Origin: Pseudovibrio sp000156235 | Lineage (GTDB): Bacteria; Pseudomonadota; Alphaproteobacteria; Rhizobiales; Stappiaceae | Reading direction: 5' to 3' | Length of the DNA: 64,000 nt | NCBI RefSeq assembly: GCF_000156235.1 | Contig: NZ_DS996810.1 | Location: forward strand, 407,455 to 471,454 | Part shown: positions 16,367 to 24,015 of the stretch, piece after piece | How positions within the stretch are numbered: the stretch's first letter is position 1 | Layout of the letters: each line of letters begins with the position of its first letter | The notes under the pieces: generated by a model | Seen by the model: the letters and a program-made list of their open reading frames with translations, nothing else | Database searches by the model: none | Told to the model about the DNA's origin: nothing | Translations under genes and position numbers: made by a program

Positions 16367-17047
16367 ATGTCTGGATCACGAAAAGTTGAAGCTAAATCTG
16401 GTGTGCTACGTTTTTTCAGTGGTGCCGTTGTTGCGCTGGGCCTTGCTCTTACGAGTGCTTCTGCCGGAATGGCGCAGGATGGAGCTGAGCCGGTGAAGCT
16501 GGTTGCGTTTGGAGATAGTCTGACCGCTGGCTATCAGTTACCGCCCGAAGATGCCTTTCCTGTCAAACTGGAAAAAGCCCTGCAAGAGCGGGGCTACAAC
16601 ATCACGATTGTGAATGCTGGTGTTTCTGGTGATACCACCTCAGGCGGCCTTTCCCGGTTGGACTGGTCTATCGGTGATGATGTTGATGGTGTGATCCTTG
16701 AGCTGGGTGCCAATGATGCGCTGCGTGGTCTGGATCCTTCAACAACCCGCAAAAACCTTGATGCAATGCTGGCTCGCTTGAGTTCCCGCGATATTCCGGT
16801 GTTGCTTGCCGGTATGATGGCACCGCCAAATCTGGGGGATCGGTATGGTCAGGAGTTCAACTCCATTTACGGTGATCTGGCTGAAAAGCATGATGCGCTG
16901 CTTTATCCGTTCTTTCTGGATGGTGTGGCAGCGGAGCCAAAGCTGAATCTTGGGGATGGCATGCACCCGACGGGTGAGGGCGTTTCGATCATTGTCGAAA
17001 AGATCCTGCCTTCCGTTGAAATGCTCATCGAACAGACTAAATCTTGA
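16367..17047 (+). CDS. tesA: Arylesterase / multifunctional acyl-CoA thioesterase I, TesA-like
   Basis: A 226-residue SGNH-fold hydrolase with an N-terminal signal peptide (hydrophobic core about 18-32, cleavage probably after SAGMA near residue 36). Block I FGDSLTAG carries the catalytic serine, block II Gly is in GVSGDTTSGG, block III is GAND with the oxyanion Asn, and block V DGMHP carries the Asp-x-x-His dyad. These enzymes hydrolyse short acyl esters, thioesters and lysophospholipids in the periplasm. The ATG is at 16367. Its divergence from ybbA-ybbP reproduces the enterobacterial order, which strengthens the functional link between the esterase and the transporter. Confidence 0.93.
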   Translation: MSGSRKVEAKSGVLRFFSGAVVALGLALTSASAGMAQDGAEPVKLVAFGDSLTAGYQLPPEDAFPVKLEKALQERGYNITIVNAGVSGDTTSGGLSRLDWSIGDDVDGVILELGANDALRGLDPSTTRKNLDAMLARLSSRDIPVLLAGMMAPPNLGDRYGQEFNSIYGDLAEKHDALLYPFFLDGVAAEPKLNLGDGMHPTGEGVSIIVEKILPSVEMLIEQTKS

Positions 17048-17326
17048 GAGGCTGAGAGCACTCCGACTTAATGCTGGTACGCAGAGTCTGCTTTAAAGTA
17101 TTGACTTACTGCGCCTTCTTGTCGGAAAAACACTGCCTACTTTTCAAAGAGCGCTTGGTGATGATCGCTGAGCCTCTTTCTCTGCCGACCTCCATCCAAT
17201 GGCAGATTCAGCAGCGAATTCGGGGCGTGATCTCTTGTCTTTGGACGAGGCGGGATCAGTGTCCTCTACGCCCGGCAGAGGGGCGTGAAAAACAAGAAGC
17301 GGCCTTGGGCTGCAAACGGGGAATAT

Positions 17327-18379
17327 ATGGAATTTCGTAGATTGGGGCGTACAGACCTCAACGTCTCCAGTATCTGTCTTGGTACGATGACATGGGGTGA
17401 ACAGAACACCGAAGCTGAAGGTCACGCTCAGATGGATTATGCTCTGGAGAAGGGCATCAATTTCTTTGACACCGCAGAGCTTTATGCTGTTCCGCCTAAG
17501 CCGGAGACAAAGGGTCGTACAGAAGAGATTATCGGTACCTGGTTCAAGAAATCCGGCAACCGTGACAAAGTCGTTCTGGCAACCAAGGTTGTTGGCCGTT
17601 CTGTGCAGGACTGGCACCGTAAGGATGGTTCCACCAGCCAGCTGTCCCGCGCGCAGATCATGGAAGCGGTTGATGGCAGCCTGAAGCGTTTGCAGACAGA
17701 CTACATCGACCTGTACCAGCTGCACTGGCCAGACCGTAATGTTTCCGGTTTCGGTTCTGTCAGCAACATCTGGCAGGCTGTGGAACCGGCTGAAGATGAA
17801 AACGCGATCCATGAAACCCTTGAGGTTCTGCAGGAGCTGGTGCAAGCCGGTAAGGTTCGTCACATCGGTCTTTCTAACGAAAGCCCATGGGGCACCATGA
17901 AGTTTGTGCAGGAATCTGAAGCTCGTGGTCTTCCGCGCGTTCAGTCCATCCAAAATGCATATTCTTTGGTGAACCGCCTGTTTGAAGTGGGTGGCGCTGA
18001 GATTGCCCATCGTGAGAATGTTGGCCTGCTGGCTTACTCCTCACTGGCACAGGGTTATCTGACTGGTAAGTACCGCAATGGTGCTCTGCCTGCTGGTGCG
18101 CGCAAGACCTTGTTCAAACGCCTTGGCCGTTATGAGAATGCTTTTGGTCAGCAGGCGATTGATGCGTATTGCGATCTGGCAGCGGAACTGGGCATTGATC
18201 CTTCCGTGATGGCGCTGGCGTTTGCGCATTCCCGTTCCTTCGTGACCTCCGTAATCATCGGTGCGACCAACATGGAACAGCTGGCGACAGACATTGGTGC
18301 TGCTGATTTTGAAATCACAGAAGAGATGGAAAAGCGGATCAACGAGATCCACCTGCAGTACACTAACCCTTGTCCATAA
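17327..18379 (+). CDS. tas: NADP(H)-dependent aldo-keto reductase, Tas-like
   Basis: A 350-residue (alpha/beta)8 barrel oxidoreductase starting MEFRRLGRTDLNVSSIC. The catalytic tetrad of the aldo-keto reductase family can be placed: Asp in FFDTAELY, the Tyr of that segment, Lys in LATKVVG and His in YQLHWPD. The NADPH-binding end SVIIGATNMEQL is present. The insertion YAVPPKPETKGRTEE is specific to the Tas branch, which complements tyrosine auxotrophy in E. coli but whose natural substrate is unknown. I start at 17327 because CGGGGA lies 5-10 nt upstream; an upstream in-frame ATG at 17285 lacks a site and adds a non-homologous stretch. The stop codon lies inside a palindrome. Confidence 0.93.
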   Translation: MEFRRLGRTDLNVSSICLGTMTWGEQNTEAEGHAQMDYALEKGINFFDTAELYAVPPKPETKGRTEEIIGTWFKKSGNRDKVVLATKVVGRSVQDWHRKDGSTSQLSRAQIMEAVDGSLKRLQTDYIDLYQLHWPDRNVSGFGSVSNIWQAVEPAEDENAIHETLEVLQELVQAGKVRHIGLSNESPWGTMKFVQESEARGLPRVQSIQNAYSLVNRLFEVGGAEIAHRENVGLLAYSSLAQGYLTGKYRNGALPAGARKTLFKRLGRYENAFGQQAIDAYCDLAAELGIDPSVMALAFAHSRSFVTSVIIGATNMEQLATDIGAADFEITEEMEKRINEIHLQYTNPCP

Positions 18380-18388
18380 TGGACAAGG
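18368..18388. repeat. 21-bp palindrome spanning the tas stop codon
   Basis: CCTTGTCCAT-A-ATGGACAAGG is a perfect 10-bp inverted repeat around one central base. The stop codon TAA of the reductase gene occupies the centre (18377-18379). It precedes the T-rich terminator at 18421 and may be a second 3' stem-loop. Confidence 0.7.
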
Positions 18389-18420
18389 CAACTGTTTTCG
18401 CTCTCTGACGACTAATAGGA

Positions 18421-18452
18421 AGCCGGAGCCTGTGAGGGGCTTCGGCTTTTTT
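18421..18452 (+). terminator. Rho-independent terminator of tas
   Basis: A 10-bp stem (AGCCGGAGCC with GGCTTCGGCT, one G-T pair, 6-7 nt loop) is followed by six T residues, 42 bp after the tas stop. Confidence 0.88.
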
Positions 18453-18566
18453 GTGAATGGGGTTGGATAGAAAATCCCCTGATGTTCGTAGAGCTGTGAT
18501 TTTCTGCTTGTACTCTGGCGCTAAACGTGAGCTAATTTATCATCTGCATTAGCGGAGGGTCCTGAT

Positions 18567-19103
18567 ATGCCTCGCCTTTTTACTGGCCTTGAGCTGCCAT
18601 CGAGCACCGGGATGATGTTGAGCCTCATGCGCGGAGGACTGCGCGGCGCTCGTTGGGTCGACCCCGAAAACTACCACATCACATTGCGATTTATTGGCGA
18701 CATTGATGATCGCATTGCTGATGAAGTTGCCTATGAGCTGGCGCGAGTTCATCGTGCACCGCTGACGATCAAGCTGACCGGGCTTGGAACGTTTGGGGGA
18801 AGCAAGCCTCATGCGCTTTGGGCGCGCGTAGAGCCGACTCAAGAACTTGCGGAATTGCAAGCCGAGCAAGAGCGCATTTTGCAACGTCTCGGCCTACAAG
18901 CGGAACGTCGCAAATATACACCGCATGTCACTCTGGCTCGATTGAGGGGAACTTCATCCGGAGAATTGGCGCATTGGCTTGAGATGCGTGGTGAGTTTTC
19001 TGCGCCTGCGTTTACCGCTGGGCGGTTTGTGCTCTATTCCGCGAAAGCGGCAGTGGGTGGCGGGCCGTATCTGGTGGAGGAGAGCTATCCGTTGGCTGCT
19101 TGA
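18567..19103 (+). CDS. thpR: RNA 2',3'-cyclic phosphodiesterase ThpR
   Basis: A 178-residue member of the 2H phosphoesterase superfamily. The two catalytic H-x-T motifs are HITL (His37, Thr39) and HVTL (His120, Thr122), spaced as in ThpR/LigT, with the start PRLFTGLELP and an RFIGDID strand typical of the family. The enzyme opens 2',3'-cyclic phosphate ends of RNA to 2'-phosphates and was originally detected as a 2'-5' RNA ligase. ATG 18567 is preceded by GGAGGG at a good distance. It stands alone between the tas terminator and a convergent gene. Confidence 0.93.
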   Translation: MPRLFTGLELPSSTGMMLSLMRGGLRGARWVDPENYHITLRFIGDIDDRIADEVAYELARVHRAPLTIKLTGLGTFGGSKPHALWARVEPTQELAELQAEQERILQRLGLQAERRKYTPHVTLARLRGTSSGELAHWLEMRGEFSAPAFTAGRFVLYSAKAAVGGGPYLVEESYPLAA

Positions 19104-19164
19104 TGCAGCTGGTGCGAGTGTAAAGAGGCGTGCTTGTGTTGCTCGCCTCTGCAAAATGAGCTGC

Positions 19165-19674
19165 TTATGGCAGGTAGGAGGAGACCTTCTCCATCATCTG
19201 GTCGCCTTGCTGCTCTAGCCGCCACGAGGTCTGATGCACCAGCCCTGCTGCTGAGTGTGTTTCTGTGAGCTGGTAGATGTCCTTGTTGAGGAAAGCGAGA
19301 AGCTCGTCCAGTTCCTCGCGTGGAATATAGCTGAGAACACCTGTCACATGCGCGTAAGTCAGTGATTTTGGCTGAGGTGGAATGGTCTTACTAGCTGTTT
19401 TGACTGGATAGCGGATGAGCTTGGATTTTGGCTCATAACGCACGAGCTTGGATTTAGCTTTCAGTGGCTTCAGAGCAGACTTGGCCGGGTAGGGCTTTAG
19501 TTTGCTATCGCCCGTAATTGGCTTCAATGCATTTTTAGAAGGAGCGCTGATTTGCGTAAGGCCAGGACCGGTGGCACGGGTCTGTGTGAGTGCCCAGGTG
19601 CTGCCAGCTAAAACCAATGCTGACCCTAAGAAACAACTTGCAACAATAAGAGGCCGCAACATCGCGTTCTCCAT
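19165..19674 (-). CDS. Exported protein with lysine-rich nonapeptide-like repeats
   Basis: A 169-residue protein of no family I recognise. A hydrophobic N-terminal segment (about 7-29) is a signal peptide or anchor. Residues 46-96 form degenerate repeats of about nine residues, each built on K-S-(A/K)-L-x-x-(Y/L), for example KSALKPLKA, KSKLVRYEP and KSKLIRYPV; this stretch is strongly basic. A separate C-terminal region (about 105-169, with IPREELDELLAFLNKDIYQL) looks helical and acidic by contrast. The basic repeats on an exported chain would suit binding to an anionic polymer such as nucleic acid, LPS or peptidoglycan. Start is ATG 19674 or 19662. It converges with thpR. Confidence 0.6.
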   Translation of the reverse strand: MENAMLRPLIVASCFLGSALVLAGSTWALTQTRATGPGLTQISAPSKNALKPITGDSKLKPYPAKSALKPLKAKSKLVRYEPKSKLIRYPVKTASKTIPPQPKSLTYAHVTGVLSYIPREELDELLAFLNKDIYQLTETHSAAGLVHQTSWRLEQQGDQMMEKVSSYLP

Positions 19675-19899
19675 TTCGATATAAATTAAATAAAAATTTA
19701 ACTAAAATGTAGCGTGTAAATTGCATAATGCAACTGTGGATGGTGTAATTGTTACCATAAAGTTAAAATCGATAATTTAGTGCGACTGTGAGTTAATTGC
19801 ATTCATCGATAAAATTAAGAAAAATTGCAAATGACCACTTTGCAGCCATAGTGTTCGGACAGAATGCTCTAATAAAAACAAAGGATAGAGGTCTGTTTT

Positions 19900-20211
19900 A
19901 TGGGAATAGATCGACTAATCGAGCAACAAATACGCCGATCACAGATGAATGGTTCTATGGATCACCTTGAAGGTGAGGGAAAACCAATCCCCAGAAGGTC
20001 CGGGACAAACTTTGCTCGTAGTGCGCAAATGAGTGTTGTGAATGGGGCTGGTGGTAGCATTCAGGGAGAATTGACGCTGCGCCGTGAGATCTCCACATTG
20101 GAAGACCAGCTTAAAACCACGACCAAAAGTGACGAGCGTTTTGAAATAAGAAAGGCGCTCATGGATAAGCGCCTTGAACTTTCAGTTTATGAAGAAGCGC
20201 GACGCAAGTAA
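19900..20211 (+). CDS. DUF1992-domain protein (DnaJ-C28-like)
   Basis: A 103-residue soluble protein. The start IDRLIEQQIRRSQMNGSMDHLEGEGKPIPRR follows the DUF1992 pattern (I-x-x-L-I-E-x-x-I, then DNLPGxGKPLP in typical members). The family is also known as the DnaJ homologue subfamily C member 28 conserved region; its role is unknown and this copy has no J domain. The rest is charged and helical. The stop codon lies in the loop of an 8-bp stem shared with the convergent acyl-CoA dehydrogenase gene. Confidence 0.8.
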   Translation: MGIDRLIEQQIRRSQMNGSMDHLEGEGKPIPRRSGTNFARSAQMSVVNGAGGSIQGELTLRREISTLEDQLKTTTKSDERFEIRKALMDKRLELSVYEEARRK

Positions 20212-20220
20212 TCGCGCTTC
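20194..20220. terminator. Stem-loop shared by two convergent genes
   Basis: GAAGCGCG (20194-20201) pairs with CGCGCTTC (20213-20220) around an 11-nt loop that contains the stop codon of the DUF1992 gene. The dehydrogenase gene on the other strand ends at 20242. The T tract is weak on both sides. Confidence 0.5.
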
Positions 20221-20241
20221 CTTATTTGGTTAGAGCAGGTC

Positions 20242-21927
20242 TTACAGCTCAGTTTCGTCCAGCAGACGACGAGCAATGACCTGCGCCTGAATTTCAGCTG
20301 CACCCTCAAAGATTGAGAGAATACGTGCATCGCAGAGTACGCGAGAAATCGGATACTCCTGCGCAAAGCCGTTACCGCCGTGGATTTGCAGGGCGTTGTC
20401 CGCTGCTGCCCAAGCTACGCGTGCGCCGAGTAGTTTCGCCATGCCTGCTTCCAGATCACAACGGCGACCACTGTCTTTCTCCCAAGCAGAGAAGTAGGTG
20501 AGCTGGCGAGCGATCATGGTTTCGCAGGCGATGATGGCCAGCTTATCAGATACGCGCGGGAAGTTGATCAGAGACTTGCCGAACTGGATACGTTCCTGAG
20601 CGTATCGCAGGCCGAGATCCAAAGCGCACTGAGCAACGCCGATTGCGCGAGCAGCTGTCTGAATGCGGGCGGACTCGAAAGTCTGCATGAGCTGTTTGAA
20701 GCCCTGACCTTCTACCTGACCCAGCAGGTTTTCATCTTTGACTTCAAATCCGTCGAAAGCGATTTCGTATTCCTTCATGCCACGATAACCGAGGACTTCG
20801 ATTTCACCGCCAGACATGCCTTCTGCCGGGAATGGCTCTTCGTCTGATCCACGTGGCTTTTCCGCGATGAACATAGACAGGCCTTTGTAGCCCGGTTCTT
20901 CTGGTTTCGTGCGGGTGAGCAGGGTCATAATGTCGGCGCGGACCGGGTGGGTGATCCAGGTTTTGTTGCCGTAGACCTTCCACGTGTCGCCTTCTTTCAC
21001 GGCACGGGTTTTCAGTGACGCCAAGTCGGAGCCAGTGTTCGGTTCCGTGAACACAGCTGTCGGCAGGGTTTCACCGGATGCAATGCGAGGGAGCCACTTG
21101 GCTTTTTGGTCCTCGGTGCCACCACCGAGAATGAGTTCTGCTGCGATTTCGGAGCGGGTGCCGAGAGAGCCGACGCCGATGTAGGCGCGGGAAAGTTCCT
21201 CAGAGACCACGCACATAGACTCTTTGCCTAGGCCCATGCCGCCGAACTCTTCAGGAATTGTGAGACCGAACACGCCCATCTCAGCCATTTCGCTGATGAT
21301 CTCGAGCGGGATATATTCGTTTTTCAGATGCCATTCGTGCGCAAACGGGGTGACCTTTGCTTCAGCAAACTTGCGCATTTCTTCGCGAATTTGCTCGTAG
21401 GTCTCATCCAGACCGGTTGCTCCGATGGTGGACTTGCCTTCTGCATGCTGCATGAGCTCTGCAAGACGCGTGCGCAGGGCTGGCTGTGAGCCATCTGCGA
21501 TTACGGCTTCCACTGCATCTGTGTGATGACTGTTGGCTTCTTGTCGGCTGATGCCGAGGTCTGACAAACGCAGGATCTCGCCCTGGCTCATTGGCAGGCC
21601 GCCGAAGACTTGAGCGGTGTACTCTGCAAAGCCGATGCGCAGGATCAGGCTTTCTACTTCGCCGAAGGTGCCCTCCGTTGCCAGTCGCTCTCCATAGGCG
21701 TTGAGCTGCTTGAGCGCTTCAACGTAGGTTGCGAGCCATGCCAGACCGTGAGTGGCGCGCTGTTCCTGCTCCATGAGTGCGGAGGCAATTCTTCCATCTT
21801 TGAGTACGCGCTGTTTTACATTTTTGCGTGCGATACCCAGCAGGGCTTCAAGTGATTTAAGCGCCAGAGCACGGGTTTCTTTAGATGGTGCGTCTGCTTG
21901 TTCTAGTGTATTCACCGTTTCCGACAC
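20242..21927 (-). CDS. mcd: (2S)-methylsuccinyl-CoA dehydrogenase
   Basis: A 561-residue flavoprotein of the acyl-CoA dehydrogenase family. Residues from about 173 onward give the normal fold: FTEPNTGSDLAS (FAD/substrate), GNKTWITHP, ERIQFGKSLINF, QIHGGNGFAQEYPISRVLCDARI and, near the end, FEGAAEIQAQVIARRLL with the position of the catalytic glutamate. What marks this as Mcd is the helical N-terminal extension of about 170 residues, absent from ordinary acyl-CoA dehydrogenases. Mcd oxidises (2S)-methylsuccinyl-CoA to mesaconyl-CoA in the ethylmalonyl-CoA pathway, by which many Alphaproteobacteria assimilate acetyl-CoA without isocitrate lyase. No other gene of that pathway lies in the window. 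Other long acyl-CoA dehydrogenases remain possible. Confidence 0.85.
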   Translation of the reverse strand: MSETVNTLEQADAPSKETRALALKSLEALLGIARKNVKQRVLKDGRIASALMEQEQRATHGLAWLATYVEALKQLNAYGERLATEGTFGEVESLILRIGFAEYTAQVFGGLPMSQGEILRLSDLGISRQEANSHHTDAVEAVIADGSQPALRTRLAELMQHAEGKSTIGATGLDETYEQIREEMRKFAEAKVTPFAHEWHLKNEYIPLEIISEMAEMGVFGLTIPEEFGGMGLGKESMCVVSEELSRAYIGVGSLGTRSEIAAELILGGGTEDQKAKWLPRIASGETLPTAVFTEPNTGSDLASLKTRAVKEGDTWKVYGNKTWITHPVRADIMTLLTRTKPEEPGYKGLSMFIAEKPRGSDEEPFPAEGMSGGEIEVLGYRGMKEYEIAFDGFEVKDENLLGQVEGQGFKQLMQTFESARIQTAARAIGVAQCALDLGLRYAQERIQFGKSLINFPRVSDKLAIIACETMIARQLTYFSAWEKDSGRRCDLEAGMAKLLGARVAWAAADNALQIHGGNGFAQEYPISRVLCDARILSIFEGAAEIQAQVIARRLLDETEL

Positions 21928-22090
21928 AGCTTGCCTCCCTCAATCCATTCGGTCATTGTGCACTGCAAACTTAAATGGGATGTGTATTTGTGCAATGCCC
22001 TAAAGGTGGGAGCTTTCTTCATGAATATTTCTTGAAGTCGGGCCTATTATCTAACTTGAAACTCACGAAGAGACAGACCAGATCAGTTTT

Positions 22091-22981
22091 ATGAAGAAAC
22101 GCGGCCTTTGGGGAAAATCGTATCAGGTGCTTGCAGATGCTCTCGGGCATTTCAACTCTGATGATGGCTATGCTGTCGCCAGCCATGTGGCTCTGTCATC
22201 TCTGATGGCTCTGTTTCCCTTCCTGATTTTTGTTGCCGCATTCTCCGGCTTTCTTGGATTGAACTCAGTTGCGCAAAGTGCGACAGAGCTGATCTTTGAT
22301 GTGTGGCCCGAGCGCGTGGCAGGGCCGGTATCTGGTGAGATTAAAGCTGTTCTGACTCAGCCGCGCGGTGACTTGCTGACTTTTGGTGTGGTTGTCACAT
22401 TGTGGTTCTCGTCCAATGGCGTTGAGGCTATGCGGGTTGGGTTGAACCGTGCCTATCGTGTACGAGATAACCGCAGCTGGTTTTTCTGCCGGACGCAATC
22501 CATCCTCGCGGTGCTGATTGGAACGGCGGTTCTGATGGTTTCCACCTTCCTGATCGTCTTCGGGCCTCTGGCTTGGGAATGGGCGGTGCATCTGGCGCCG
22601 GTGATGGAGAAGTTCAGCTACAAGGCGAATATCGTTCGCTATGGCATTACATCTTTGCTGCTGCTGTTTGCCTTGCTGGCTGCGCATATGTATCTGCCAG
22701 CTGGTCGTCGCCGCTTCCTTGAAGTGTTGCCGGGGATTGCCTTGACGATGATCCTCTGGATTGTAGCAGGTACGGCGTTCGGTGCTTATCTGGCGCGGTG
22801 GGCGAACTACGTGTCTTTGTATGCGGGCCTGGCCGGTATCATGACGGCTATCATCTTCATGTATCTGACAGCCGTCATCTTTATCTTGGGCGGTGAGTTC
22901 AACGCGGCTTTGATGCGAGTGCGCCGCGTGAACCAGCGCGTTGAGGGTGGTCCTTGCTTAGAGGCTGAAGACGAGAACTAA
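22091..22981 (+). CDS. YihY/UPF0761 (BrkB-type) membrane protein
   Basis: A 296-residue polytopic protein with six hydrophobic helices. The first block, HVALSSLMALFPFLIF, and the segment with WFSSNGVEAMRVGLNRAYRVRDNRSWF are diagnostic of the YihY family (once called ribonuclease BN, wrongly). It ends with ILGGEFNAAL and a charged tail. The molecular role is unresolved, though AsmA-like lipid trafficking partners have been suggested for YihY elsewhere. The stop codon overlaps that of the convergent DMT transporter gene by 4 bp (22978-22981), so there is no room for a separate terminator. Confidence 0.88.
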   Translation: MKKRGLWGKSYQVLADALGHFNSDDGYAVASHVALSSLMALFPFLIFVAAFSGFLGLNSVAQSATELIFDVWPERVAGPVSGEIKAVLTQPRGDLLTFGVVVTLWFSSNGVEAMRVGLNRAYRVRDNRSWFFCRTQSILAVLIGTAVLMVSTFLIVFGPLAWEWAVHLAPVMEKFSYKANIVRYGITSLLLLFALLAAHMYLPAGRRRFLEVLPGIALTMILWIVAGTAFGAYLARWANYVSLYAGLAGIMTAIIFMYLTAVIFILGGEFNAALMRVRRVNQRVEGGPCLEAEDEN

Positions 22982-23850
22982 GCTTTCTGCTTTGGCCGGC
23001 ACACCGCGATTGCGATCACAACGATTGCCATGCCTACCAACTGGATTGCGTTGAGCGTTTCACCGAAGAGGAAGTAGCTCTCGATAGCCGCTGCAACAGG
23101 CGTGAGATAGAACAGCGTTGCGGTGGTGGAGGCTGCACCATGCTGGAGCAGGTACATGAGCAACAGTACTGCCCCGACTGAAAGCACAATCACCAACCAG
23201 GCCAGCGCGAAGATAAGATCTCCGGACCACGTGATTTCCCAGCTCTCTGTCATGGAAAGCGGAAGCGTGACGAGAAGTGCACCGAAGTATTGGTAGAAAG
23301 TGCCTGTGACCAAGTCGGTGTTCATAGGCTGGCGCTTCTGCCATGTGGTGCCGAAGGCAATGCCGAGAGTTGCAGCGAAGGCTGCAGGAACCGTCCAGAG
23401 AGGGATTTGCGCGACGCCGCTTCCCAACTTTGGCAGGATAACGAGCACGATGCCAACAAAACCAGCGGCGAGGCCTGCCCATTGGCGTGGGGTGACATTT
23501 TCCTTCAGCAGAAAATAGGCGAGGGTGCCGGTGATGAAAGGTTGCAGGCCGGTGATCAGTGCTGTGACGCCTGCTGGCATGCCATTGTCGATGGCCCAGA
23601 ACACGCCTGAGAGATATGCGCCGTGCACCAACATGCCGGTGATTACTGCGTGGATTATCTGGCTGCGGGTGAGGGCGAAGCTTCTGCCGGAGAGCCAGAC
23701 GATGATGCCCATCAACGGTAAAACCAACAAAAAGCGCATGCTGAGAAAGGCGAAGGGCTCAGAATATGGAGCGCCAAGGCGCGCGCCGATGAAACCTGTC
23801 GACCAGAGCAAAACGAAAATAATGGGAACTAGTTTAGTGAATGAGAGCAA
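22978..23850 (-). CDS. EamA/DMT-family transporter
   Basis: A 290-residue membrane protein with ten helices formed by two EamA repeats. The start PIIFVLLWSTGFIGARLG, the first-repeat TGLQPFITGTLAYFLLKE and the second-repeat LTPVAAAIESYFLFGETLNAIQLVGMAIVV are standard for the drug/metabolite transporter superfamily, mostly exporters of amino acids or other small metabolites. Substrate is unknown. The ATG is at 23850, and the gene is divergent from the chemoreceptor gene across 165 bp. Confidence 0.9.
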   Translation of the reverse strand: MLSFTKLVPIIFVLLWSTGFIGARLGAPYSEPFAFLSMRFLLVLPLMGIIVWLSGRSFALTRSQIIHAVITGMLVHGAYLSGVFWAIDNGMPAGVTALITGLQPFITGTLAYFLLKENVTPRQWAGLAAGFVGIVLVILPKLGSGVAQIPLWTVPAAFAATLGIAFGTTWQKRQPMNTDLVTGTFYQYFGALLVTLPLSMTESWEITWSGDLIFALAWLVIVLSVGAVLLLMYLLQHGAASTTATLFYLTPVAAAIESYFLFGETLNAIQLVGMAIVVIAIAVCRPKQKA

Positions 23851-24015
23851 TGGTGTGTCTTATTTTTAAGCGTCTTTGGCACATGACGCTGGGTGGGATG
23901 AGCAACAAAATCATTTGTGCGATGCATTATTTGTAATCTTTAAACGATTTGAACCTATACCTGTGAGTAATAATTAAAAATACTATTAGTAATTTTATCG
24001 GTACAGGGGTCTCCG

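Noticed and set aside
17144..18010. A 288-codon frame antisense to tas
   Set aside because: Covers conserved residues of the reductase on the other strand and has no family resemblance.
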